From Raineyella fluvialis (GTDB taxonomy: Bacteria; Actinomycetota; Actinomycetes; Propionibacteriales; Propionibacteriaceae): a stretch of 64,000 bases of DNA. Under the pieces are notes generated by a model. That model was not told where the DNA came from. It was given only the letters and a program-made list of their open reading frames with translations, and searched no databases. The position numbers and the translations under genes were made by a program. The stretch's first letter is position 1; every line of letters begins with the position of its first letter. Where the stretch lies: contig NZ_CP045725.1 of the NCBI RefSeq assembly GCF_009646095.1, positions 2,542,001 through 2,606,000 of the forward strand. Direction: 5' to 3'. Positions 1 to 8,283 of the stretch are shown here, in pieces.

Positions 1-1
1 G

Positions 2-226
2 TATCGCGGCCGCGACAACGAGCGTGACGTGCTGCGCTGGATCACTGACCGCATCATGGCCGCCATCGCGGAGCTCTCCGGTCAGGAGTACGTCGATGTC
101 TACGGCACCAGCGTGAAGGCGGGCAACTTCACCCCTGAACAGCTCGCCACCAAGGTGCTGGCGCGTCCCGGGTTGAACACGCCCAAGCCGCCGGCGGCCG
201 TCTCCCCGGCGCCGAACGAGGACTGA
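2..226 (+). CDS. plsC: 1-acyl-glycerol-3-phosphate acyltransferase, C-terminal fragment
   Basis: This is the last 74 codons of a gene that starts before the window; the frame is open from base 2. The tail (helix LRWITDRIMAAIAELSGQE, then a Pro-rich end) resembles the C-terminus of actinobacterial PlsC-type lysophosphatidate acyltransferases, which acylate 1-acyl-glycerol-3-phosphate at the membrane. The position directly before class II DAHP synthase supports this, as a plsC gene often sits there in actinobacteria. The catalytic HX4D motif would lie upstream, so the family call is an inference from the tail and the neighbourhood. Confidence 0.6.
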   Translation, partial: YRGRDNERDVLRWITDRIMAAIAELSGQEYVDVYGTSVKAGNFTPEQLATKVLARPGLNTPKPPAAVSPAPNED

Positions 227-245
227 CCCGAACCGTCGGTTCGGG
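227..245 (+). terminator. Hairpin terminator after plsC
   Basis: A perfect 8-bp stem, CCCGAACC paired with GGTTCGGG around the loop GTC, begins on the base after the plsC stop codon. There is no T-tract, which is common for GC-rich actinobacterial terminators. It separates plsC from the aroG promoter. Confidence 0.65.
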
Positions 246-316
246 CGCCGGCCCCCACCGGCCGAGCGCGGATCGACGATTCCGCGGGACGGGGAAGGGC
301 GGGTGGCGTTTCCGCC

Positions 317-322
317 TAGACT
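317..322 (+). promoter_or_regulatory. -10 element of a leaderless aroG transcript
   Basis: TAGACT lies 7 bases before the GTG at 330. A transcript starting at the usual distance from this hexamer would begin at the start codon. No Shine-Dalgarno sequence precedes the GTG, which supports a leaderless start. Confidence 0.55.
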
Positions 323-329
323 CGTGCGC

Positions 330-1724
330 GTGTCTGAAGCATCACGAATCCCCTCCCTCGAGCAGCTGCACGCCATGAATCCGGCCCAGCAGCCGAGCTA
401 TGAGGATCAGGCCGAGCTGGCCGACGTCATCGCCCAGCTGCGTACGCGCCCGCCGCTCGTCTTCGCCGGCGAGTGCGACGACCTGCGCGACAAGCTCGCC
501 GCCGTCGCCCGCGGCGAGGGGTTCGTCCTCCAGGGCGGGGACTGCGCGGAGACCTTCGCCGGTGTCACCGCGGCGAACATCCAGAACAAGCTGCGGACGC
601 TGCTGTCGATGGCTGTCGTGATGACGTACGCCGCCCAGGTGCCGATCGTGAAGATCGGCCGGATCGCCGGTCAGTACGCCAAGCCCCGTTCCAAGGACAC
701 TGAGACCCGGGCCGGGGTGACCCTGCCGGCCTACCGCGGTGATGCGGTGAACGGTTACGACTTCACCCCTGAGTCCCGGCGCCACGACCCGCGGCGACTC
801 CTCGAGACGTACAACTCGTCGTCGGCGACGATGAACCTGGCGCGAGCCCTGCTCACCGGCGGTTTCGCCGACCTCCGCACCGCCCACTCCTGGAACGCTG
901 ATTTCGTCCGGTCGGCGCCGGTCAACGAGCGCTACACCGCGTTGGTCCAGGAGATCGAGCGGGCCCTCGCCTTCATGGTCTCCTGCGGGATGGACGACGA
1001 GGCCATGCACACGGTCGAGTTCTTCTCCTCCCATGAGGCCCTGTTGCTCGACTACGAGCACGCGATGACCCGGATCGACTCGCGGACACGGACCCCCTAC
1101 GACGTGTCCGGGCACTTCATCTGGATCGGCGAGCGCACCCGTCAGCTCGACGGTGCCCACGTCGAGTTCCTCCGCCACCTGCGCAACCCGATCGGGATCA
1201 AGCTCGGCCCGAGCACCACGGCCCAGGACGCGTTGGCGCTCGCCGACAAGATCGACCCCGACCGCGAGCCGGGTCGGCTTACGCTGATCACCCGGATGGG
1301 TGCCGGCAAGATCCGTACGGTCCTCCCATCGGTCATCGACGAGGTGATGGCGTCGGGCCGGCTGCCCGTGTGGATGTGTGACCCCATGCACGGCAACACG
1401 TTCACCACCGACAACGGTGTGAAGACCCGGGCGTTCTCGGACGTGGCGGACGAGGTCGACGGTTTCTTCGAGGTGCACGAGCAGTGCGGCACCTGGCCCG
1501 GGGGCATCCACATCGAGCTCACCGGCGACGACGTCACCGAGTGCGTCGGCGGTGTCGGCGAACTGGGTGAGGAGGACCTCGGGGAGCGGTACGAGACCCT
1601 CTGCGACCCGCGGCTCAACCGCAACCAGTCCCTTGAGCTCGCCTTCACCGTGGCGCACCGGCTGAACGAGGGCCGGATCAAGCGCGCGAATCCCGTGCAG
1701 GAGTACACGCCGAAGACGTTCTGA
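330..1724 (+). CDS. aroG: Class II 3-deoxy-7-phosphoheptulonate (DAHP) synthase
   Basis: Catalyses the first step of the shikimate pathway: phosphoenolpyruvate plus erythrose 4-phosphate gives DAHP. The 464 residues match the size of plant-like class II enzymes such as mycobacterial AroG. The motif GGDCAETF near residue 70 carries the metal-binding Cys, and PVWMCDPMHGNTF is the conserved metal/substrate region. The frame is open from a GTG at 303, but the GTG at 330 is preferred because it gives the family-typical N-terminus SEASRIPSLEQLHAMNP and sits 7 bases after a TAGACT -10 element. Feedback regulation by aromatic amino acids is known in this class but cannot be read here. Confidence 0.95.
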   Translation: MSEASRIPSLEQLHAMNPAQQPSYEDQAELADVIAQLRTRPPLVFAGECDDLRDKLAAVARGEGFVLQGGDCAETFAGVTAANIQNKLRTLLSMAVVMTYAAQVPIVKIGRIAGQYAKPRSKDTETRAGVTLPAYRGDAVNGYDFTPESRRHDPRRLLETYNSSSATMNLARALLTGGFADLRTAHSWNADFVRSAPVNERYTALVQEIERALAFMVSCGMDDEAMHTVEFFSSHEALLLDYEHAMTRIDSRTRTPYDVSGHFIWIGERTRQLDGAHVEFLRHLRNPIGIKLGPSTTAQDALALADKIDPDREPGRLTLITRMGAGKIRTVLPSVIDEVMASGRLPVWMCDPMHGNTFTTDNGVKTRAFSDVADEVDGFFEVHEQCGTWPGGIHIELTGDDVTECVGGVGELGEEDLGERYETLCDPRLNRNQSLELAFTVAHRLNEGRIKRANPVQEYTPKTF

Positions 1725-1751
1725 GCGTCTCGGCCGGCCAGGAGGACGTCG

Positions 1752-2516
1752 ATGTCCGAACCGTTCCGGATCCTCACCGTCTGCACCGGCAACATCTGCC
1801 GTTCACCGGCGGCCGAGTTCCTGCTGCGCCGGGGGCTCGGCGCCGGGGTGGTGGTGGAGAGCGCCGGCGTCGCGGCGCTGGTCGACCGCCCGGTGGATCC
1901 CCAGATGGCCGAGCGCCTGCGTGCCGGCGGGGTCGACACCGATGGGTTCCGGGCCCGCTACCTCACCCCGGAGCTGATCGAGCGGGCCGATCTGGTCCTC
2001 GCGATGACGCGCGACCACCGCGCTGAGGTGGTCACGGCCGTGCCGCGGGCCCTGGGGCGTACGTTCACCCTCACGGAATACGCGGCCGCGCTCGAGCAGT
2101 GGACGGAAGGCGGGCAGACGCAGCCCTTCTACACCCTGCGGGTGCCGGATCGGCTCGCGGAGTTCACCGCCATCGCCGCCCAGCGGCGCGGGACGATACG
2201 CTTCACCGACCCCGACCAGTACGACGTCCCGGACCCGTTCCGGGCGGCGCCGGGGGTCTACGACGAGGCGCTCCGACGCATCGGGGCAGCGGTCGACTCC
2301 ATCGTGGGTCGGTTGCGGGGACTCGAACCGGTCGCCGGGCCGGACTCCGCCGACCGCGGCATGTCCGAGGTCTGGGGCGGGGCGAGTGCGGCTGGTCCGG
2401 GACCGGGGCAGGACCGGTCGGGACCCGTAGCCGAACGGCCGTGGGGCCAGGGCGCCGCGGGGGAGGGGTCAGACGAGGGGGGCCTGCGGCGCCTGTTCAG
2501 GCGCCGTCGTCCGTGA
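1752..2516 (+). CDS. Low-molecular-weight protein tyrosine phosphatase-like protein
   Basis: Likely a cytoplasmic tyrosine phosphatase of the low-molecular-weight (arsenate reductase-like) fold. The P-loop CTGNICRS at residues 11-18 supplies the nucleophile Cys11 and Arg17. A late acidic motif, DVPDPF, matches the general-acid DP loop of this family. At 254 residues it is longer than the usual 150-190, because of an inserted region near residues 115-140 and a Gly/Pro/Arg-rich tail after about residue 205. A GGAGG-like site (CCAGGAGGACGTCG) precedes the ATG. Its last 48 bases overlap the convergent esterase gene. Bacterial relatives act in exopolysaccharide control or phosphotyrosine signalling; the substrate here is unknown. 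Confidence 0.85.
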   Translation: MSEPFRILTVCTGNICRSPAAEFLLRRGLGAGVVVESAGVAALVDRPVDPQMAERLRAGGVDTDGFRARYLTPELIERADLVLAMTRDHRAEVVTAVPRALGRTFTLTEYAAALEQWTEGGQTQPFYTLRVPDRLAEFTAIAAQRRGTIRFTDPDQYDVPDPFRAAPGVYDEALRRIGAAVDSIVGRLRGLEPVAGPDSADRGMSEVWGGASAAGPGPGQDRSGPVAERPWGQGAAGEGSDEGGLRRLFRRRRP

Positions 2517-3464
2517 CCGGGTCTGGGCGGCCACATCGGCGGCCGCCGTGCGGACGCCGGTCGGATCCGTCACGTAGCTGTTCATGTGGATGTCGAAGCC
2601 ACGCAGCATGTTCGAGGGCGACGAGCTGGAGACGGTGAAGTCGCAGACCGAATCGCCGGCGTTGCAGATGGTGTGCCAGCGATCCGGGTGGGCCCAGAAG
2701 GTGTCGACGTTCGCGGTGGTCGGGCGGTAGCGATTGCCCGCGATGAACGGCGCCGCGTAGGAGATGCCGTAGTGGTCGGCACCGGTGGCGGTGCTGCCGT
2801 ACAGATGGCCGGAGTCGTCCGGGAGCCGGTCGGGGTCGGCGATGGCCAGCACGCCGTCGATGCGATCCATCAGGCCCGTGCCGTACGCGGACCGGTGCGC
2901 GGCCATGTCCGCCATCGCGCGGTGGGTGATGATCGAGCCCTGGGACTTTCCGGAGATGACGTAGTGCTCGTTCGGGCAGTTGACGGAGCGCTCCGCCATG
3001 ACCGCCTCGAGCTTCATCACGCCGGTGTCGATGCTGCGGAAGAACTCGTCGGAGGAGTACGGCGAGGCGAGCGTGGTGACGGAGGTCGAGGGGTAGTCGA
3101 TCGACATCGCGGCTGCGGAGTGCCCGGGGATCTCCATCCGGTACTGCTGCCACGCCAGGGCCGACTCCGGGCCCATCCCGTAGAGGCTCGCGTCGGGGGT
3201 CTCACCGGAACCGCGGACCCCGATGAACATCACGTCCTGGCAGGGGATGACAGTCGTCATCGCCGGTGCGGGAGCGGGTCGCGTGGCGGCATCCGCCGGC
3301 ATCGCCACGACCGCGCTGTAGAGCGCGAGGCTTGCGCCCACCCCAGCCGCGACACGGCGGCGACGTCGCCGGGCCACACTCGCCCGCAGCTCGGGGGCGA
3401 TGGACCGGTCAGCGCGGAACATGCTGGCGAGGAAGGGAAGGCCGGTCAGGCGGGGGAAGCGCAC
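2469..3464 (-). CDS. Secreted cutinase-family esterase
   Basis: A predicted extracellular serine esterase of the cutinase family, an alpha/beta hydrolase cleaving cutin-like polyesters or lipid esters. With the GTG at 3464 (site AGGAAAACTGC just upstream) it has 331 residues. An Arg-rich segment and a hydrophobic stretch ending MPADA form a signal peptide. The nucleophile elbow is GKSQGS (Ser near 174). The catalytic Asp lies in AGDSVC (about 271) and the His in FDIHMNSY (about 293), with paired cysteines as in fungal and mycobacterial cutinases. The frame is open to 3590, but the upstream part is atypical. An ATG at 3422 is another possible start. The true substrate is unknown. Confidence 0.85.
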   Translation of the reverse strand: MRFPRLTGLPFLASMFRADRSIAPELRASVARRRRRRVAAGVGASLALYSAVVAMPADAATRPAPAPAMTTVIPCQDVMFIGVRGSGETPDASLYGMGPESALAWQQYRMEIPGHSAAAMSIDYPSTSVTTLASPYSSDEFFRSIDTGVMKLEAVMAERSVNCPNEHYVISGKSQGSIITHRAMADMAAHRSAYGTGLMDRIDGVLAIADPDRLPDDSGHLYGSTATGADHYGISYAAPFIAGNRYRPTTANVDTFWAHPDRWHTICNAGDSVCDFTVSSSSPSNMLRGFDIHMNSYVTDPTGVRTAAADVAAQTRSRTTAPEQAPQAPLV

Positions 3465-3617
3465 GCAGTTTTCCTGAGGTCGAGCGTCGGGCGGTTTCCC
3501 AGGGGCGGGGCTCCGGTGCCCTGGTGAACGTCTGTTCCCAGGGTAAGGGTCAGCAGCCCGAAATAACGAATCGATATCACCTCGCGGCACAGGGACCGCT
3601 CAGGGTGCCGCCCGCGC

Positions 3618-5876
3618 TCAGACAAGGTAAAGGGTGATTGTCGACCCCTTGGCCAGCATTGAGCCGGGGTCGGAGGACGCGCGGGCCACGTAGCCCAGGC
3701 CGAGGTAGTTGACCTCCACCGGCTGGGTCGAGGTCTTGAACCCTGCCTTCGTCATCGTGTCCTGGGCGTCCTTCACCGCCATTCCCTTCACATCCGGGAC
3801 CGACACCTGCGCCGGCCCCTTGGAGATCGTCAGGGTCACGGTGTCGCCGCGATGCAGCGTCCCGTCAGCCGGTGTCTGGCCCGCCACCTTGCCGGCGGCG
3901 ACCTGGTCGGAGAAGGCCTCCGACGTGACCACCCGCAGGCCCTTGCCGGCCAGGGTGGCCACCGCGTCCTTGGCGTCGCGGTTGTACCAGGTGGTGATGG
4001 CGATCGGTTCCTTGCCCTTCGAGACCGTCAGGTCGACGGCGGTGCCGGGCCTGACCGTGGTGCCGGGTTGCACCGAGGCCGCCAGGACGACGCCCTCGGC
4101 GACGTCCTCGCTCCACGCCTGGCTGAGGGTGCCGACCGCGAGGTGGGCGGACTTCAGTGCCTCCTGCGCGGCGGCGCCGTCCTTGCCGATCACCGGCGGG
4201 ACGGGATAGCGCTCCGGACCCTTGGACAGCACAGCGGTGAGCGTCGCGCCGCGGGCGATGTCCTCACCCGGGCCGGGCACGGTCGCGACGACGCGACCCG
4301 ACGGCACCGTCTCGGAGAATTCCTCGGTGGTGGCGAAGTTCAGACCCGCCGCCTTGACGGCCGCGGCCGCGTCCGGCTGCGTCATGTTCGTCACCGTCGG
4401 GGCCGGCAGGTAGCGGCCGGCGGTCAGCCACCACACTCCCAGGGCAAGGGCGAGCACGGCCACGAGGGTGGTGATGACCGAGGCGACGCGTCGGACGCGG
4501 CGGCGCCGCGACTCGCGGTCGATGTCAATGGCGCCGGAGTCGGCCCAGTCGATCTCCTCGGCCTCGATGGCCGGCGCTTCGGTCCGGCAGGAGGTCACAG
4601 GCTCCGGCCTGGACGGCACGGCGTCGGGGACCGTGGGAGCGGCGGTGACAGGGACCCGCGGACGTTCCACGGCGCAATGTGCACCGGCACGGTTCTCAGC
4701 GACGCGGTTCCCAGTGACAGGGGCCTCGGCGACAGGACCCTGGAGGACGGGGCCCTCGACGTGGGCGGTCTCGACGGTCGGGGTGGCCGGCGCCGTGGCC
4801 ACCGAGATCGCCGTCATCCCCTCACCGGGGGCAGTCGGACGTGAGGTCTCCCGGGCCGCTGTCGCCGCCGCTCGCGAGGCTGCGAGGGCAGCCATGGCCC
4901 GACGTGTGGGGGTGTACTCGATGTCGACCGGTTCGGTGTCGTCGAGCGAGTTGGGGTCGGCCAGCAATGCCGTCAGGTGCGGGTCGTGCATGATGCCCGA
5001 CGAGAGCGCCTTGCGGGCCCGGCGCACCCCGTCGAGGAAGGCCCGTGCATCGCGCGGACGCTGTTCGGGGTCGCGGGCGGTCGCCGCGCCCACCAGGGCG
5101 TCGAGATACGGGGGGATGCCGTCCAGCGATCGACGCCAGTCGGTGTCCACCCAGTCGGACGGCTTCGGGACGTCGCGGTGCACATGTGCGTACGCCACCT
5201 GGATCGGCGTGTCGCCCGTGTGGGGCTTCTTGCCGGTCAACATCTCGAACAGCATGATGCCGGCGGAGTACACGTCCGACCGGGTGTCCGCGTGCCCGAG
5301 CTCGACGAGCTCCGGCGGGAGGTACGAGACGGTGCCGACCAACAGTCCTTGGGTCGCGGCGGCCGACTGGGCCGTCACGGCCCGGGCGAGGCCGAAGTCG
5401 GCGACCTTGAGCTGGCCCCTGCGCGAGATCAGGACGTTCTCCGGCTTCACGTCGCGATGGATCAACCCGGAGTCATGCGCGGCCGCGAGGGCCGAGAGGA
5501 TCGGATCGATGAGATCCAGGGAGCGGCTCGGGCTGAGCGGCGCGTCGCGGCTGACGAGGCGTCGCAGGGTTGACCCCTCCACCAGTTCCATGACGATGTA
5601 GGGACGTCCGAAATCGTTGCCCTGATCGAAAACGGAGACTATGCTGGGGTGTGACAAGCGGGCGGCCGCCCTGGCCTCGCGATCGAAGTTCCTGGCGAAG
5701 TCCTGGTCGTCGCCGAGACCCTCATGCATGACCTTGACCGCGACCGTACGGTCGAGCCGGCGGTCCTCCGTCCGGTAGACCGTGGCCATGCCGCCGCGGG
5801 CCAGACGCGAGATGATCTGGTAGCGCCCATCGAGGGCGCGGCCGATCAACGGGTCGACAGTGCTGGAATTGCTCAC
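3618..5876 (-). CDS. PASTA-domain serine/threonine protein kinase (PknB/PknL type)
   Basis: A 752-residue membrane Ser/Thr kinase that probably senses peptidoglycan or lipid II and phosphorylates growth and division proteins. The kinase domain covers about residues 18-290: glycine loop at 26-33, Lys48, HRDVKPEN with catalytic Asp142, DFG Asp160. An Ala/Pro-rich juxtamembrane linker leads to one membrane helix (about 464-486) and four extracellular PASTA repeats (about 493-752). The GTG at 5876 has AGGAG six bases upstream and gives the usual start just before the kinase fold; the frame is open to 5969. The position beside aroG, idsA and metF matches mycobacterial pknL, but that kinase lacks PASTA repeats, so domain-wise this is PknB-like. 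Confidence 0.92.
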   Translation of the reverse strand: MSNSSTVDPLIGRALDGRYQIISRLARGGMATVYRTEDRRLDRTVAVKVMHEGLGDDQDFARNFDREARAAARLSHPSIVSVFDQGNDFGRPYIVMELVEGSTLRRLVSRDAPLSPSRSLDLIDPILSALAAAHDSGLIHRDVKPENVLISRRGQLKVADFGLARAVTAQSAAATQGLLVGTVSYLPPELVELGHADTRSDVYSAGIMLFEMLTGKKPHTGDTPIQVAYAHVHRDVPKPSDWVDTDWRRSLDGIPPYLDALVGAATARDPEQRPRDARAFLDGVRRARKALSSGIMHDPHLTALLADPNSLDDTEPVDIEYTPTRRAMAALAASRAAATAARETSRPTAPGEGMTAISVATAPATPTVETAHVEGPVLQGPVAEAPVTGNRVAENRAGAHCAVERPRVPVTAAPTVPDAVPSRPEPVTSCRTEAPAIEAEEIDWADSGAIDIDRESRRRRVRRVASVITTLVAVLALALGVWWLTAGRYLPAPTVTNMTQPDAAAAVKAAGLNFATTEEFSETVPSGRVVATVPGPGEDIARGATLTAVLSKGPERYPVPPVIGKDGAAAQEALKSAHLAVGTLSQAWSEDVAEGVVLAASVQPGTTVRPGTAVDLTVSKGKEPIAITTWYNRDAKDAVATLAGKGLRVVTSEAFSDQVAAGKVAGQTPADGTLHRGDTVTLTISKGPAQVSVPDVKGMAVKDAQDTMTKAGFKTSTQPVEVNYLGLGYVARASSDPGSMLAKGSTITLYLV

Positions 5877-5929
5877 GTCTGCTCCTAACACGGTCAAAGG
5901 GGAAGGGGCCGTGTCAGCCTCGAGGCAAG

Positions 5930-5935
5930 AGTCTA
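5930..5935 (-). promoter_or_regulatory. -10 element upstream of the PASTA kinase
   Basis: TAGACT on the minus strand lies 53 bases before the GTG at 5876. It would give a 5' leader of about 47 bases that carries the AGGAG site. No clear -35 was identified. Confidence 0.4.
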
Positions 5936-6131
5936 GAGGGGCGCTCGAGGGTTTCGGAGGGAGCGACACGGGCGGGTGTCACAGGTATGTGCTCTCCCGA
6001 CCGTCGTCCTCAGATTCTTCTGAGAGGCACCCCTGGACAGCGTGTCGGAGCGGTCTCCACGGCGGATTCCGTGGCAGGGTAGGAACCTTTCCCGCCGTAC
6101 CAACGGGCCCGGGTAAAAGGAGCCGGAGGGC

Positions 6132-7241
6132 TCAGTGGCTGCGGCGGACCGCCGCGCGCGCCAGGACGGAGAGCGCCTGGTGGCCCTCGTCGGTGATCCC
6201 TGCCCCGTCGAGGGCGGCCAGGGCGCGGTCGAGGTGCGACTCGATGTCCGCCTCCACTTTGTCCCGGGCCCCGCTGGCGATGATCAGGTCGCGGGCCTCC
6301 GCGAGGCCCTCGTCGCTGAGGTCGGCCGAGCCGACGAGGCTGAGCAGCCGGTTCCGGCCGGCGTCGTTGGAGTCAGCCAGTGCGTAGGCGAGCAGCAGGG
6401 TGTGCTTGCCCTCGCGCAGGTCGCCACCGGCGGGCTTGCCGATGACCTCCTCGTCGCCGAAGACACCGAGCAGGTCGTCGCGGTACTGGAAGGCGCGGCC
6501 CAGCGGCGAACCGTACGCCGCCAGGGCCTGCTGCACCTCGTCGCGGGCCCCGCCGAGAGCCGCCCCGAACTGGACGGGGCGACGTACCGAGTAGCGGGCC
6601 GACTTGAACTCGACGACGCGGCGCACCTGGTCGATGTTGTCCTGCAACCGATCGGGACGCAGCGGCTGGGCCTGCGCCACCACGTCGAGGAACTGCCCGC
6701 AGGTCACCTCGGTCCGCATCGCGGCCAGGTAGGGCTGGGCCCGGTGCAGCACGTCGAGCGGCACGCCGGCCGTGTGCACCATCTCGTCGGACCACATCAC
6801 CAGCAGGTCGCCGAGCAGGATCGCCCCGGCACGGCCGAACTGTTCGCCGGAGCCGACCCAGTCGTGTTCGTCGTGCAGGCCCGCGAACTGGAGGTGGGCC
6901 GCGAGCACTCCACGCCGGGTGTCGGAGTTGTCCATCACGTCGTCGTGCATGAGCGCGGACACGTGCAGCAGCTCGAGGCTCGAGGCGGCGCGGACCAGCG
7001 CTTCGTACGTCTCGTGGTCGGGCCGGCCGGCGGCGGCCACGTACCCCCACAGGGCGAAGGCGGGCCGCAGCCGCTTGCCTCCGCCGGTGAAGACCTCGGC
7101 CAGCTCGGTCATCGGGTCGAGCTCCGCGCCGATGTCCGCCAGCACCTGCCGCTGCCCGGTGAGGAAACCGGTCAGGGCGTCCTGGACGTCCTGACGGAAC
7201 TCGGCGGCGAGCGGCTGGGCGGGATCGAGACGGTTGACCAC
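6132..7241 (-). CDS. idsA: Polyprenyl (geranylgeranyl-type) diphosphate synthase
   Basis: A trans-isoprenyl diphosphate synthase condensing isopentenyl diphosphate onto allylic diphosphates to make C15-C35 precursors for carotenoids, menaquinone or other lipids. The first Asp-rich motif HDDVMD (Asp100, 101, 104) and the second RDDLLGVFGD (Asp255, 256) are intact, with GGGKRLRP near 53-60. The 369-residue length is normal. The start is the GTG at 7241, 6 bases after TAGGCT with no ribosome site, suggesting a leaderless mRNA. It is divergent from metF. Product chain length cannot be fixed by eye; the residues before the first DD motif (SALMHDD) suggest a medium-length product. Confidence 0.9.
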   Translation of the reverse strand: MVNRLDPAQPLAAEFRQDVQDALTGFLTGQRQVLADIGAELDPMTELAEVFTGGGKRLRPAFALWGYVAAAGRPDHETYEALVRAASSLELLHVSALMHDDVMDNSDTRRGVLAAHLQFAGLHDEHDWVGSGEQFGRAGAILLGDLLVMWSDEMVHTAGVPLDVLHRAQPYLAAMRTEVTCGQFLDVVAQAQPLRPDRLQDNIDQVRRVVEFKSARYSVRRPVQFGAALGGARDEVQQALAAYGSPLGRAFQYRDDLLGVFGDEEVIGKPAGGDLREGKHTLLLAYALADSNDAGRNRLLSLVGSADLSDEGLAEARDLIIASGARDKVEADIESHLDRALAALDGAGITDEGHQALSVLARAAVRRSH

Positions 7242-7292
7242 GGACTGAGCCTAGGGGGTGCGCCTCGAATCGGCCACATTATCGTGAGCGCC
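7242..7292. promoter_or_regulatory. Divergent leaderless promoters of idsA and metF
   Basis: Only 51 bases separate the two divergent starts. On the minus strand TAGGCT (7248-7253) lies 6 bases before the idsA GTG. On the plus strand TATCGT (7280-7285) lies 7 bases before the metF ATG. Both spacings would put transcription initiation at the start codon. The two -10 elements are about 26 bp apart, so the polymerases should compete for the same DNA. Confidence 0.55.
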
Positions 7293-8222
7293 ATGGAGCC
7301 CCGGACCATCGACGAACTGCTGCGCGCAGGCGAGCGTGCGCTGCATTCCTTCGAGTTCTTCCCGCCGAAGACGCTCGAGGGTGACGCGATGCTGTGGCAG
7401 TCCCTGCGCGAACTCGACGACCTCGAGCCTGACTTCGTCTCCGTGACGTACGGTGCCAGCGGCTCCCGGCGCGACATGACGGTGACGATCACGGCCCGGC
7501 TCGCCCAGCTGATGAAGGAGCGGCTGGCCCGGGACCCACAGGCTCATGTCATGCAGGTGATGGGCCACCTGACCTGCGTCAGTCAGCCGGTCGACGAGCT
7601 CGCCGAGGTGGTCGACAAGTACGCCGAGGCCGGCATCAACCACATCCTGGCCATCCGCGGCGACATGCCGGGTGGCCCGCTGGAGCCGTGGGTCCGTCAT
7701 CCCCAGGGCCTGGACAACGCGACCGAACTCGTCCGCCTCGTCCGGCGTCGCAACCCCGCCGCGGTGATCGGCGTGGCGGCCTTCCCGGACCTGCACCCCG
7801 ACCGGCGCGACGCCGCCCTGGACGCCCACATCCTGGTCGAGAAGCAGGAGGCCGGGGCGTCGTTCGCTATCACCCAGCTGTTCTTCGAACCGGACCGCTA
7901 CTTCGAGCTGGTGGAGCGGGTCCGGGCCCTCGGGTCCGACCTGCCGATCATCCCGGGGATCCAGCCGGTCACCAACGTGAGCCAGATCGAGCGCTTCGCC
8001 GACCTGTCCGGCGCCCCCCTGCCGGATCGCGTCGTCGCCCGGTTGCACGCCGTCGCCGATGACCCGGACGAGGTCCGGCGGGTCGGCGTGGACATCGGGG
8101 TGGAGCTGTGCGAGCGGCTGCTCGCCGGTGGCGCGCCGGGGTTGCACTACTTCACGCTCAACCGTTCCCGTGCGACCCGGGAGATCTTCTCGCGGCTGAA
8201 GCAGACGATCCCCGGGGCCTGA
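7293..8222 (+). CDS. metF: Methylenetetrahydrofolate reductase
   Basis: Reduces 5,10-methylenetetrahydrofolate to 5-methyltetrahydrofolate, supplying methyl groups for methionine synthesis; it is a flavin (FAD) TIM-barrel enzyme of the cytoplasm. The 309 residues match bacterial MetF. SFEFFPPKT near residue 21 carries the conserved catalytic Glu, and AIRGDMPGGP and ITQLFFEPDRYF are family motifs. The ATG at 7293 is chosen because it gives the standard N-terminus and follows a TATCGT element by 7 bases. The frame stays open far upstream, but that part is antisense to idsA. A GTG at 7284 is a minor alternative. Confidence 0.95.
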   Translation: MEPRTIDELLRAGERALHSFEFFPPKTLEGDAMLWQSLRELDDLEPDFVSVTYGASGSRRDMTVTITARLAQLMKERLARDPQAHVMQVMGHLTCVSQPVDELAEVVDKYAEAGINHILAIRGDMPGGPLEPWVRHPQGLDNATELVRLVRRRNPAAVIGVAAFPDLHPDRRDAALDAHILVEKQEAGASFAITQLFFEPDRYFELVERVRALGSDLPIIPGIQPVTNVSQIERFADLSGAPLPDRVVARLHAVADDPDEVRRVGVDIGVELCERLLAGGAPGLHYFTLNRSRATREIFSRLKQTIPGA

Positions 8223-8230
8223 GCGGCGCG

Positions 8231-8252
8231 GGGTGTCAGACTGGGGACACCC
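8231..8252 (+). terminator. Hairpin after metF
   Basis: GGGTGTC pairs with GACACCC around an 8-base loop, 8 bases after the metF stop. The stem is perfect over 7 bp with no T-tract. It probably ends the metF transcript before the sugar kinase gene. Confidence 0.5.
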
Positions 8253-8283
8253 GTCGGTCCTCCGTACGTCGCCAGGAGTCCCT

